From Lycorma delicatula (lineage: Eukaryota; Arthropoda; Insecta; Hemiptera; Fulgoridae), in the NCBI RefSeq assembly GCF_047948215.1, contig NC_134461.1, positions 90,726,245 through 90,790,244 on the forward strand: a DNA stretch of 64,000 bases. The letters run 5' to 3'. This document shows, piece by piece, positions 45,330 through 56,428 of this stretch. The notes under the pieces are model-generated. The model searched no databases. It was not told the DNA's origin and saw only the letters and a list, made by a program, of their open reading frames with translations. The position numbers and the translations under genes were made by a program. The first letter of the stretch is position 1. Each line of letters begins with the position of its first letter.

Positions 45330-45835
45330 CATTAGCAGAGATTTTTCCGGATTTGTCGATCGACCGGACGAAGGATTATAGCTAATTTAATGGAGGGTGT
45401 TGAACAAGGGGATGTTTTCGTTTGTTGTATTTTAGCTATAAGGGTAGAATAAAGAGAGTTAAAGGGAAGGAGTTGTTGCTCGGAGGGTTTTGGTGACTTG
45501 AAATGCGCAATCTTGCTAAGAGGAACTCGTCCCGTTAGAAGGAACAGAGAAAATACTACACTACAACTGAACTGCCCGAAATCAAAACAGTTTTACACCC
45601 TCGTATGCCCATCACTGTAGGTCCTATCTAGAACGACATCCCCTACGCCTACAGTTCTATCTATAATTCATTTCTTTACTTCCATCATAACGTGTCATCT
45701 TATATTATTCGGGATGTTCTCATATCGCAAATGGAACAGTCGTGTTTAGCCTGACGAATGGTGAAATTCTCTTGTCGGTCGCTTTTTATGCAATCACTGT
45801 GGTCGGGCTACTATTCTTATCTAGAAATGAAATGG
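45330..45835. other. Unassigned, compositionally distinct island
   Basis: This half-kilobase is less AT-rich and less repetitive than its surroundings (for example ttgtcgatcgaccggacgaa and tggtcgggctactattctta). No frame over 60 codons crosses it and no transposon motif is seen. It could be single-copy non-coding DNA. Confidence 0.35.
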
Positions 45836-47019
45836 AAAAAAACTATATCAAATCATTCTTCTTTTCTCTCTCTCTCTCTTCCTAGCGACCAGATACGAGA
45901 ATATCGAATTTTTTTTATCTAACTTGCTACTATTGAAAGGGCTTATACATTTTTCTACATATGATAGATAATTCCTTGATAAAAAGTTTTAACTTTCTTC
46001 TATTTAGTCTACGATAAATATATAGGCTGTGTATATATATCTGTTATTTTATTTGATTTATATGTTTTAATATTCAGATAACAAAATAATTTATAAAAGA
46101 AAATGTATTTTTATGAAATCCAAAATCATAACCTAACTTAAAAAGTGTATGATTACAATGAATTATTGACATTGTATGAAAATTTAATAGCATAACTAAC
46201 TATTTTAAAAAACCTATTAAAAGTTTGTAATAAAATCTTTTACGTTATAAAATATGAATGAATAAAAATCACAAGGCTAAAAAAAACACTGTTATTTTAT
46301 TTACACAAAGAGGGTATGTTTTGAGATTATAGAACTCTATTTTTTTCGGGAAAATTAAAAATTTACTAGAAAAAGGATTTTAAAAAATGCTTCACTGTTT
46401 ATTTGCTGAATAATACGAACACAAGGTGCATAATAATAAAATAATTGCACTTATTTTTCCAATTTCATTCCATTCGTTACTTTTTTATAATATGAAAAAA
46501 ACAAACTTGATTGTTAGAAATCTCATTTACCAAACGTCTACAAAATTTCGTGGAACCACCGAACTTGGTGGTTAGAAAATTCCACTAAACTTGAGTCTAG
46601 GAAGATGATCATGGATAGGTTTGGTATGGCTAGATCTTATTCCTGGATTGATGTGTGAAAAATTACTATATTTTTATCGTACTTTTCAAAATATTTATTA
46701 TGTTTATTTAACACTACAAAAGAGGAAAAAAAACTATATTTGGGTAATAGGTTAGTCATTCTTGTCCAAATACCCAACTTTAAGAAACATTAATTAAAGT
46801 ACAGTGATTTGAAATTATCTTTTATCTAAAAATATATTTTACTTTCGCTTCCCGATTAATTTTATTCGTTTGTTTCAGAAAAAAAGGTTTAGTTTAATTA
46901 TAATTAAGAAGAAGTGAATATTTTATATGCCAAAAATTCAGGAGATGGATAAGGATTTTCCTTAGGGAAGTCTGAGCCTGTTTTCGGATGATTCTTTAGT
47001 ATCTGAAACAACTATATCT
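45836..47019. other. AT-rich sequence, nothing recognised
   Basis: It begins with a (CT)n run near 45866-45880. No gene is seen. Confidence 0.5.
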
Positions 47020-47311
47020 TTTCTTTTTTCCTGTTTAGCCTCCGGTAATTACCTTTCTGATAATAGTTCAGAGGATGATATGTATGAGTGTAAATCAAGT
47101 GTAGTCTTGTACAGTCTCAGTACGACCATTCCTGAGATGTGTGGTTAATTGAAACACAACCACAAAAGAACACTGGTATCCACGATCTAATATTCAAATC
47201 CGTGTAAAAATAACTGACTTTACTAGGACTTCAATGCTGGAACTCTCGACTTCCAAAGCAGCTGATTTGGGAAGACGAGTTCACCACTAGACCAACCCGG
47301 TGGTTGAAAGA
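47020..47311 (-). mobile_element. SINE2 with probable target duplication
   Basis: Minus strand. The plus strand shows the complement of the tail (cctgtttagcctccggtaat, tcagaggatgatatg), core (ggttaattgaaacacaacca, ggtatccacgatctaatatt) and head (tcaccactagaccaacccgg). aactatatct (47010-47019) and aattatatct (47312-47321) flank it with one mismatch. Confidence 0.87.
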
Positions 47312-47701
47312 ATTATATCTGGGATGAGAATTCATTACCTAGAAAGACCTAGAATCATTTCTTTAGTACAATTTTTCTGTAGGTAGATTATTCCTATATT
47401 ATTATTTAATCTAACCCTTTCATTTATTCTTGATTCCTTCTTTTTTCGAGGTAGTTTATGGATTTGTCTAGAGCTCATTGATAAAAGAAATAAGAATATT
47501 ATCTCGTACTGCAAGCTTCGTATTTGTGTGATTTATTGAGGGAGAGGTCACTATTTTGACTAGTCCTGAGCCTTAATGTTATGTAAACTGTGACAGCACA
47601 ACTAGCTCAAGTAGTGATTGATTGTCAGATTACATCAGGCCATGTAATCTTTCCTCAGTTATATAAATGATGTTTGTGTTTTTAGCGTATAAAATAATCC
47701 C
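47312..47701. other. Unassigned sequence
   Basis: No motif is seen. It lies between SINE2 and the 3' side of a LINE relic and may include its decayed 3' untranslated region. Confidence 0.4.
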
Positions 47702-48880
47702 TTACCTGATTGGAATTATAACCCAGAACATCCCGAATGAAAGACATTCACTTTTACTATTCTGCCATAGGGCAAGTCCTGTCACGGCTGCTGCTTTCCA
47801 CCTCGTTCTATTCTTTGTTAATCTCTTTGTTTCTGCATATTTTCCTTTTTCACTAACCCCATCCATCATTTGAAATCTCTTTCTTCCTCCTCCTTTCTTT
47901 CCATTCATCAATCCTTCTAATAAACACCCTCTTCTCATACAATGTCCTAGCCAGTTCCTTTTCCTTAATTCAATTACATTCAGCATTTTCCTATTTTCTC
48001 CGATTCTCCTTAATATTTTCTAATTTGTTGCATGGTATTGCCATCTGACATTTATCACTCTGCGTTACAGCCAAATCTCAAAAGCCTCAATTCGTTTTAA
48101 TGTCTGCCATTCTCATCGCCTACGTTTCAGTTCCATAGAGCACCACACTCCAAATAAAATTTCCATTATATCTTCCTTCATGCTAAGTTTAACTTACCAC
48201 ACAGCAGTCTTTCCTTCTAATCAAATGCCTGCATCAGTTATAAAGCTCCCTAACCCACCGGGTTGGTCTAGTGGTGAACGCGTCTTCCCAAATCAGCTGA
48301 TTTGGAAGTTGAGAGTTCCAGCGTTCAAGTCATAGTACAGTCAGTTATTTTTACACGGATTTGAATACTAGATCGTGGATACCGGTGTTCTTTGGTGGTT
48401 GGGTTTCAATTAACCACGCATCTCAGGAATGGTCGAACTAAGACTAGAAGACTATACACTTCATTTACACTCATACATTTCATTCTCATTCATCCTCTGA
48501 AGTATTATCTGAAATGCAATTACCGGAGGCTAAACAGGAAAAAGAAAGTTATAAAGATCCCTAAGCACTGACATTTTTTCACTTGCTCTAAAAAGTCATT
48601 TCCAACCATAATCTCAATCCTTTCCTCTTTTTTACCATACATTTTGTCTTCTTTTTGTTTATCCTCATACCCTGACTTTCGCAAACTTCATTAAGTCATC
48701 AAGTATTTCATTTAGTTTAGTCTCTCCGCTAGTACCGCCATGTCACATAAAAACGTATACGTTCTACTTTTCTTCTCTCCGATCTTTATTTCTTTTTATC
48801 CATTCAGAAAGAATCTAATTATTTCTCTATACTAAACAGTGTTGGTGACATGCAACATCCAACAATGAAAGATAAAAAGT
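47702..48880 (-). pseudogene. LINE reverse transcriptase relic, split by SINE2
   Basis: Minus strand, reading from 48880 down. GCCMSPTLFSI is the RT block around the RQGCxxSPxLF motif. Then come DMAVLAERLN (corresponding to the YADDxVLL region), LNEMKYLMT-like, KKCQCLGIF and, beyond the SINE, SFITDAGI (the KYLGSxITxDG block). The C-terminal landmarks are RRIEAFEIWL, RRVINVRW, RKRNWLGHCMRRGCLLEGL and GGGRKRFQMMDG. Stops and shifts are common; the longest open piece is 94 codons at 47702-47986. It belongs to the same non-LTR family as the relic at 54.9-55.9 kb. The 5' half of the element is missing. Confidence 0.85.
48254..48546 (+). mobile_element. SINE2 with 18-bp target duplication, inside the LINE relic
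   Basis: This is the best-preserved SINE2. Head: gggttggtctagtggtgaac (A box) and ccagcgttcaagtcatagta (B box), with a caaatcagctgatttg palindrome between. Core: tagatcgtggataccggtgt. Tail: tcatcctctgaagtattatc and ttaccggaggctaaacagg, then an A-rich end. The 18-bp flanks agttataaagctccctaa (48236-48253) and agttataaagatccctaa (48547-48564) differ at one base. They lie in the LINE codons for LGSFIT. Confidence 0.95.
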
Positions 48881-50460
48881 TTCAATTCCACCATTATTTT
48901 GTCAGTAATTACAAATGAAAAAAATCAAAGGAAATAAAATTTGAAATGGTTTTTCTACCGAAAAATATTTTGTAAGTTTTATCAAATATTTCCTTTGGTA
49001 AATGATAAAATACGTAGGAGCTGTAGTTATTGTTTTTGTAAGAAGGTTATTATTGGTAGTACAGGAAGCACAACCGGGATGATTTACAGCTTAGGTTATA
49101 CAGATATTTTCTTGAATTGTCAATTATTAAATAAATATTGATATTTCAAAAATTTTTTAAAAATAGACGATGAGATTTTTTTATTCCTTTAAGTTTTATT
49201 TTTTGCAAACGGAAATAAATTTAAAATCATTTTATTCCCCCGTTTTAATTTAAAGCGGCCTTCAAAAATTTGAAATTCAAAGAACTGAAAAAAGTAATAC
49301 TATTTAAAAAAAAAAAAATTATTACTTTGAAGGCGTTGTTATTTAATTTTTTTTTATTTATATTTTTGCAGTGCTTAGTATAATTTCTATTTAAAATCTA
49401 AATAGATTAATATTTTAACAACAATAATATCATCCACTCTCGAAAATCTCCTTTTGCAAGAAATATAAAGATTAGAAATATCGGACTGAATAAAAATACA
49501 AAAGGAATCGAAATAAATAATATAATCCAATTTCAAAATTTGTATTAGAAAGTGATTTTAAAATCAGAATGACAAAAAGTTTTACATTATAGCTATTATT
49601 AAACAATGATAAGAACAAAGGTATAAAGAATATTTTGAAATTGGTTATTAGATAGGATAATCTTTTGTTTAAAAATGTTCAACGTATCTTATTTGAGAAT
49701 TTACAACGAGACTAATATATCAAAAGAATCATCCAGAAAAATAATAATATTAAGAAATAAGAATGACAGGAACAAATGAAGAAGATTTCGTTTACATGAA
49801 ATAATTGATTTTTTCTCACATTTTATATTAGTTTTTCGATTTTCCAAATTCACTATTTTTTCAGCTTTGATTTTATTGTTGTTATTATTTTCTTCATCAA
49901 ACATTACTTATTACTAAGAGATAAAACATATCCTTAAATAAAATTAAGAACTTCCTGGGATAAAAATTAATCTTATTTTTAAGATTTTTAATTTTTGGAA
50001 AATTGGATCTTTTGTTCTTTCATACTAAGTAAAATACTTTTTTACTTAAAAATTATTTTACTTAGTATGGAATAGGTCAAGAGTAGAATTTTTATCAAAT
50101 TAAAATTTGTTTATGAATAACCAAACGTTTCACATTCTGTTTTGTAAACCCTTCATAATATTTATAAAAATGGTTACATAGGTAATTTAACAGATAATAA
50201 AATGTATTATTACGTAAAATAATAAAAAGACTCAATTATGGTGATTTCAAGTCACAGAATTAGATATGCTTTATAGTTGATTGCGATATAATATGAGAAA
50301 GACATTTAAATGTTATACCCAATCGAAATAAGTCCACTTCGTTCATATTTGCTTTTATTTTAAAAGCAATTAATTAAAATATTAATATACCAAACGTTGG
50401 TACATTTGACACATTAATGTTCTGTATACAATTCAAATTATTATCAAATTAATCTACGCA
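48881..50460. other. AT-rich sequence with one perfect inverted repeat
   Basis: No gene is supported; frames at 48941-49141 and 49701-49904 lack motifs. A 15-bp perfect inverted repeat lies at 50021-50069. Confidence 0.5.
50021..50069. repeat. 15-bp perfect inverted repeat
   Basis: catactaagtaaaat (50021-50035) pairs with attttacttagtatg (50055-50069) around 19 AT-rich bases. It could be a tiny MITE or a chance hairpin. Confidence 0.8.
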
Positions 50461-50499
50461 CCCACACACACACACAAACAACAATACTAATAAAATTAT

Positions 50500-51460
50500 A
50501 ACTAGGGTCGTTCCTGAGCGCTTCACGCAAAAATTACTGGACAGATTCTAATAAATTTTTAGAGATTTATAAATTTGAGGGTTGGTCATTATCTCCAGTT
50601 TGAATTATCACGATAATCCTAATGGGGATTAAAATATTAAAGATATTTAATATTAAATTTAAATTTAAAATATTTAATAATTTAAATTATTAATTTTTTT
50701 TTTTATAGTAGCATCAACAATTATAGCCATTAGCGACTACAGTAACACTATAATGTAGTATTATATAAAAACAAAATCATAAAGAACAAAAATAAACAAT
50801 AAAGAAATAGGAACAATAAATAACAAACACAGACAAGTGACAACAACAAATACAAAATAAAATACATAAATCGACAAAAATCACTAAATCGTATTCTTCA
50901 TTCCACTGTAGGAGAGGAACCGCAACCTTCGTTCTGGTTTAATAGAAATTTCATATCCGAATCCAGGTCTAAGTTTTGACGAATGGTTTCAAATTAAAAT
51001 TAAAAATGGTTTCATTAAAAATTTTATCAGTCTATTATTATTAATATTGTAATTAGTTTAATTAGAAAATTTAGCAAACTTTTATGTATTTTGATTGTTT
51101 ATATTGGCTGTCGATATTGGATTGTCAGAAGTTAAAAAAAAATGCCTTCAAAAAAGAGAAGTAACTTTTCTTATTAAGGTCTGCTAAAGGAATAAGAGAA
51201 TCTCAGTCTTCTGAAATAACTGAAATGCATGATTCTCGATTAGCTCCTACAGAGAACGCTTCTCCCAGTGTTGAGCAACAATAAATTTACTCCTCGTCAA
51301 GAACGAGAGTAACGGTAGAGGAAAAAGAGCTTTTCAGGTTCTAATTGTTATTAACCAGAATTATTCTCACAATCATGAGGAAAACGAACACAGTGAGGGT
51401 CCAGGGCAGTGATTGGGTAGGGCGAGCGAAGCTAGCACTTACCGGCAAGTGTATATATAT
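50500..51460 (+). pseudogene. Helitron relic with N-terminal helicase-polyprotein residue
   Basis: The left part carries ctagggtcgttcctgagcgc and aaaaattactggacagattc, like the opening of insect Helitron sequences. Near 51143 the plus strand reads MPSKKRSNFS, and in a shifted frame SAKGIRESQSSEITEMHDSR, LAPTENASPSVEQQ. This fits the repetitive N-terminal region of Helitron Rep/helicase proteins. The right part, gggcgagcgaagctagcact and accggcaagtgtatatata, resembles a Helitron 3' end with a decayed CTAGT. The Rep and helicase domains are missing. Assignment is by motif resemblance. Confidence 0.5.
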
Positions 51461-51505
51461 ATAAATTCACACGTGTGTGTGTGTGTGTATATATATATAC
51501 ACGTA
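51451..51505. repeat. (TA)n-(TG)n-(TA)n microsatellite
   Basis: tatatatata, then cacacgtgtgtgtgtgtgtg, then tatatatatata in succession. Confidence 0.9.
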
Positions 51506-53144
51506 CAAATATATTTTAATGTATGCAACGAATTCGTTTGCGAATGAAAATACGTAAAATAAAAATTTTCATAATTTTAAATTATGTATAAGTAAATTTG
51601 ATAATACAAAATAAAAAATTGTTTATTATCACTATAATAATATTCATAAATACAATATTATAATATCTTCACAGAATCTATAAAATAAATGTGGGAAAAT
51701 TAAAAAAAAAAAAAAAAAATTAACCAGGATACATATCTGGATAAAGTTAAAAAAAAAATGAAAAGAAGAGATATACACACAACTAAACTACATTCCACAT
51801 TGTTTAGATTTTCTTAGAATTAATGAAATGCAAATTAGTTTGTTTGTTATTATCTTTTTATTGCTATCAGTAATACGTCACGTGGGCTATTCCCACAACC
51901 TATTCAAGATTATCTAGGGTCTTATTATAATTCTATTAACGGTGCCTGTTTATTCATTGGCCGTTTAAGCTTCTCCGACGAAAGAATGAGAAAGAAAGAG
52001 AAAGAAGACAGTCTGTAATAAAGAGGAAAAGAGTTAAATGAGTCGCTTTGGAATGTTAGATTCTTCCGTTAAAGTAAATAATTCGCTGAAAATTCCTTCT
52101 CTTTATTTAAGTTTTTTATGTATACTGTTATCTATAAGAAAGTGTCTTAGTCATTTAAATGAAACTAATATACAATATTTAAAATCGCATTTTAACATAT
52201 TTTAAAATGACATAAATTTTATATGTTATTGTTTGTCCTTCAGTCGATGACATTTTCATATTAGTTAGCATTTCCGTCCATTTGTTCTGACATTTTCATA
52301 AAATAGACTGCATTAAATAAGGATTATTTAAGTCGAATTCTTAATAAAAATTACCAGGAAAAGATGTAAATTATTAATGATACTGCTAAATTCTACGTAA
52401 ATTTGTGAGTATAAAGGATAGTTATGAGAAAAAATTCTTCTTTTTTTTACGAATATTTTACTTATGTACCACAATTGGGAGATCAAACATATTTGAGTAA
52501 TCTCATACGGATATAGGTCTGGTTGGTATTTGCCAATTTAGTTAAAATATTATTTGTAAACTGGGGGGTTATGCTTGGGTGGTATTTATTATACAACCAG
52601 CACCTTTTCTTTGCTCTAAGATAAATAATATTTCTAAAAGAAAGTAAGTAAATCAAATAGATTTAAGATAAACATTTTAATTGTAATAACAATTAATACA
52701 ATTTTCAATTAATTAATAATAAGTTCATTATAAACAAGAAAAAAATCTTTGTAGAAATAATAACTGATTGCTTTAATCGCTATTTTGAAAACTGAGAGAA
52801 TTTCTTAAAAATTTAAACTTAAAACTGAAAAGAAATTTTTGAAAACTTTTTACATTTTCTACGTGAAAAAAATTGATGAAGATGATATGGTATTAAAATT
52901 TTTTTTTAATAACTGAATTTTTTTAAAGCAAAGATGAAAAATTAATGTAGTGGTCACATCGAAATACCGATTACGATCTGCTATCTTGGAATGCTCACTC
53001 ATAAGACAAAGTGGCAACTAATAAATTTTTGTTTTTAATTTTTTATAATTTTTTGATCATTATGTTTTATTTTTTGTGAGGGTTGCTGCATACAGCCCCA
53101 ACTAATATAGAATATTAAAACCTTTTTTTAAACAAATATAAATT
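51506..53144. other. AT-rich sequence, nothing recognised
   Basis: No gene or repeat motif is visible. Confidence 0.5.
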
Positions 53145-53543
53145 AAAGTTGTAATAATTGTTAATTTTAATTAGTATACATATTTTCTTTTTATTAAGTT
53201 AATCAAAACCAGTAATCTAGGTATTTGATAAAAAAAAAAAAATAATAATTATTCTTTACTAAAATTAATATGAAAATTATGGTTATGACATTGTCAAGAT
53301 TATTCTACGGATAAAAAAAAAAGAACTACCCAAAGTTTGTCTGAATGGACTAAGAGAAACCGGTATAAATCCTTGATTAGAGCAGCATCACAAAATGCAC
53401 AATAAATTTAAAAATAAAATAAAAATTTCGTAAAATTTATATTAATTACTTACAATATTAACTCATTAAATAACATTAAATAGGTTAAGATAGAAAATGT
53501 CTATCTAGATGACGGAGTGGTAGCGTCACGGCCGTTCATCCGG
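53145..53543 (+). repeat. Inverted duplication ID1, copy 1 (ends in a SINE1 head)
   Basis: This block is the reverse complement of 57883-58283 apart from small changes. Shared phrases are agtaatctaggtatttgat, gacattgtcaagattattct, gaatggactaagagaaaccg, tccttgattagagcagcatc and catctaggtag-type sequence. The last part (53507-53543) is the start of a SINE1 head, gatgacggagtggtagcg, which breaks off at ccgga, whereas copy 2 continues with a full head. Confidence 0.88.
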
Positions 53544-53557
53544 AACGGATGAACGGC
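53531..53557. repeat. Perfect hairpin at the broken SINE head
   Basis: gccgttcatccg (53531-53542) pairs with cggatgaacggc (53546-53557) around a 3-base loop. The left arm is SINE sequence and the right arm is its snap-back copy. Confidence 0.92.
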
Positions 53558-53601
53558 ATTTTCTACTTGCATCTAAACATGCAGATGCAAGTAGAAAATG
53601 C
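53556..53601. repeat. 19-bp perfect hairpin
   Basis: gcattttctacttgcatct (53556-53574) pairs with 53583-53601 around an 8-base loop, directly after the previous hairpin. Confidence 0.93.
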
Positions 53602-53671
53602 TTTCTTCTTGCATTTATTGTTATTTAGTGGTATTGTAGATGTAAAAATTGGTATCGCATTTGGATTTATG

Positions 53672-54163
53672 TTATGTTTTTTTCATATAACTTTTCCATT
53701 TATTTCTGATTTTTCTTCCTTTTTTTTGAAATAGCATCCAAATTATTGTAATATCACCGTCTTCATTTCTGTCCACTCGACATAATTTACCAATCGTTCC
53801 ATTAGTCAAGCCATCTGAAACATCTACATTTGTAATTAATATGTAGTATTTATCAATAACAAATATTATTTCATATGGTAATCCTCCAGTGTCGATAGTA
53901 GTCATTTTATGTAATTTTTGTCTAACAAAATTTTGTTGTTCTGAGTTTTGACATCCAATATATACATCTTTAGCTACTGAAACAATTTTATTTTCTGCAG
54001 CACTTAAAATACGATTGTTTAATTCCTCTACTGCCGCAATTGTAAATGTAAAAAAATAATATTTATTCTTTTGATTTTCCCGAATGGGGTATAAAAATAT
54101 GCTTATATATATATTTATAGAAGTATAATTTATGGCATTCTTTTTAGAATGTACTAAAGCACA
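53672..54163 (-). pseudogene. Helitron (PIF1-like) helicase C-terminal fragment
   Basis: The minus-strand frame is open from about 54163 to the stop at 53672, roughly 163 codons, but the first Met (53905) is internal. Upstream residues read YPIRENQKNKYYFFTFTI, AAVEELNNRILSAAENKIVS, VAKDVYIGCQNSEQQNFV and RQKLHKMTTIDTGGLPYE. Then come IIFVIDKYYILITNVDVSDG and LTNGTIGKLCRVDRNEDGD with a final IIWMLFQKKGRK. The N-x-D-V-x-D-G-L-x-N-G-x-x-G-x-L block is diagnostic of the C-terminal part of PIF1-family helicases carried by Helitrons; host PIF1 differs here. Walker motifs and Rep domain are absent. The fragment's openness suggests moderate age. The region left of it holds the double hairpin. Confidence 0.82.
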
Positions 54164-54194
54164 TTAATATTCTATTCAAGGTTCATTTATTTTA

Positions 54195-54890
54195 CAGTAA
54201 TTAGAATTATTTTAATTTTTTTTTCAGATGTTATGTTAAAAAGTAAATTAAAATGTATCTTTCCAATACTAATTACAAAAAAAGAGTTAGTCAATATGAA
54301 ATTATTATTAAAAGTAATTATGAAAAGCTTCTTAAATGGTGTTGATTATGAAAGTAATAAAAAATATAAAATGGTGAAGCTATAAAAAAAGGATAAAAGT
54401 CCACTTGTATATTTCACAAAGGGTGAGCGTCAACTTATGTTTATTGTTTAACATAATTTCTTTTTTTCAGGAAATTAACAATTTTTTTCAGGCACATATG
54501 AAATGAATGTAATATAAAAACAAATTATTCAATGAAATTACTGTTTAAAAGTAATTGTGAAAGAATGAAAGGGTGAGTGTCAACATATATAATAAGTTTT
54601 TGTTTAATAAAATTTCTTTTTTTCAGGATATTATCAATTTTCTTTCAGGTACATCTGGAATGAATGCAATATAAATCAAAATAAGATTATAATTCAAAAG
54701 TGATTGTGAATGATTAAATACATTAATTATGAATGAAATGAAAAAGAAAGTGAATAAGTTTTTTATTCAGGTTACTAAGTTTTTTTAGATACATCTGCAA
54801 TTAATATAAAATAAAAACAAATTGTTATTCAAAATTATATGTAATGATTAAATATGCTAATATTGAGAGCAATAAAAGCAATTATTATGT
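54195..54890. repeat. Degenerate tandem array, period about 150 bp
   Basis: Units contain gggtgagcgtcaac or gggtgagtgtcaac (54421 and 54571), tttctttttttcagg, aggtacatctggaatgaatg and taatataaaaacaaatt. Three to four diverged units can be seen, and a further piece (gaatgtaaaataaaaacaaa, near 55940) lies beyond the LINE relic. It is non-coding. Confidence 0.75.
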
Positions 54891-55925
54891 AATACGATAT
54901 ATGAGAGTTTTGAGGGAGAGAATGATAGATATAAACAAAGTTTTGTGCATATGTTTCATTGACTGAGAGAAAGCCTTCAATAGGGTTAAAAGGGATAAAA
55001 TAATGAAAAATTTGAATAAAGAAAATTGGACAGTAGGGATAACTTTATTATGGAATTATACATAGAATAATAGGTACAGGTACTAATAGAAGAAATAGAA
55101 GCAGAAGATGGGAAGAGCAGTTAGACAGTGATGTTGCATGTCACCAGTCCTTTTTAGTATTTATGGAGACTAATTAATTGTGGAAGCTTTGGAAGACTTA
55201 CGGGATAGTGATTATGAGGTAGGAGGAGAAGAAATAGACAATTATATATGCTGTCAACCAAGTAATAACGGCTACAACTGAAGAGAAGCTGCCACAAATG
55301 ACGGGAAGAATAAATAAGATAGGAGAAAATATGGCATGAGAATAAACGCTGATAAATCCAAAGTAATGAGAATATTGAGGGAATACATGGCAACAAAAAT
55401 TTCTATTCAAGTGAAACAATTCGTATACGTTGTTAGTTTTAAATACCTTGTAAGCACAATAGTTTGAGGGAAAAAACTGTGGAAATTAGAAGTAGAACTG
55501 CGAGTGGTAAAATGGCTTTCAGCAAGGTTAGAAATCTGCTTATAACAAAATGTATACCTATTGGTCTGAGAGATTTGTAAGATGTGTGATGTGGTGCAGA
55601 AACATGGAAAATAAAGAAAAGTAATTAATTCGATATGTGAAAAGTTCTGAAATGTAGCTATGGAGGAAATGCTAGGTATCAACTGGCAAGAGAAAGTAAT
55701 TAATAATCAGGGTCTTGACAAATATAAATGTGACTATGATGAAGGCAATACAAAGAAAGTGGATACGCCACATATTAAGTCATGATTGTATTCAAAAAGT
55801 ACTAATTGAAGGAAAATTGCTGGAGTGAGGGGAAGGAGGATAGGAATGCTGGATGATTTTAATGAGAGACATTATAATTTAAAAGAATTAGCTTAGAACT
55901 ATCATCATGGAAAATGCTATTTCTT
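54891..55925 (+). pseudogene. LINE reverse transcriptase relic
   Basis: Plus strand. VCICFID then a stop then EKAFNRVKRDKIM is the RT motif around the first catalytic Asp (FxDxEKAFDRV). RRGVRQGCHVSPVLFSIYGD is the RQGCxxSPxLF block. Further on INADKSKVMRI, VKQFVYVVSFKYLVSTI, RTASGKMAFSKVRNLLITK, GAETWKIKKS, EMLGINWQEKVINNQ and RKWIRHILSHDCIQKVLIEG follow in correct order. Stops and shifts are spread throughout, so it is dead. It is of the same family as the minus-strand relic at 47.7-48.9 kb and seems to have inserted in the 150-bp tandem array. Minus-strand frames here are shadows. Confidence 0.86.
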
Positions 55926-56075
55926 GATATTATATGTCGATAGACAGTTTGAATGTAAAATAAAAACAAATATTTTAGTATAAAATTACCAATCAAAAGT
56001 TATTGTGAAAGATGCAGTAAAGATGATAAAAACTAAGGATGATTGTGGTGAGTGATAATGTCTATTAAAGCAACA

Positions 56076-56428
56076 TACTAACATACAACTTGTAAATAAT
56101 GAGAATTAAAGAAATACGACGTACATAAAATGTAATTTTACAAAGTTTTCTTATATATGTAATATATATTGGGCCATATGTTAGTTTACATATTAATTTG
56201 TTTTTTACACAGGGTGTTTTTTTATTTGTTAAAAAATACCTGTTTTTCTTGAACGGCACGAATATATAAGAAAAACAGGTAGGTATTATTAATAAACAAA
56301 AAAAAAAATGTATAAAAAAAATTAATATGAAAATTAACATATGGCAATATTACAAGAAAACTTTGTAAAATTACATTTTACGTACGTCGTATTTCTTCAA
56401 TTCATTGTTTACAAGTTATATGTTGGTA
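56076..56428. mobile_element. 350-bp foldback (palindromic MITE-like) element
   Basis: Left arm 56076-56253 pairs with right arm 56265-56428 almost end to end: acatacaacttgtaaa, gaaatacgacgtac, aaatgtaattttacaaagtt, ccatatgtta and cctgtttttctt all have complements in order. The centre is about 10 bases. The minus and plus frames at 56065-56340 and 56341-56652 are mirror readings of it, not genes. Confidence 0.9.

Noticed and set aside
53672..53905. Host PIF1 DNA helicase exon
   Set aside because: The NVDVSDGLTNGTIGKL block and surrounding residues fit Helitron-type helicases, and the Walker motifs are missing.
54440..54660. Repeated tttctttttttcag as splice acceptors of small exons
   Set aside because: They recur as part of a 150-bp tandem unit with no open frame and no matching donor sites.
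55154..55682. Minus-strand frames of 73 to 91 codons
   Set aside because: They are antisense to the plus-strand LINE reverse transcriptase relic.
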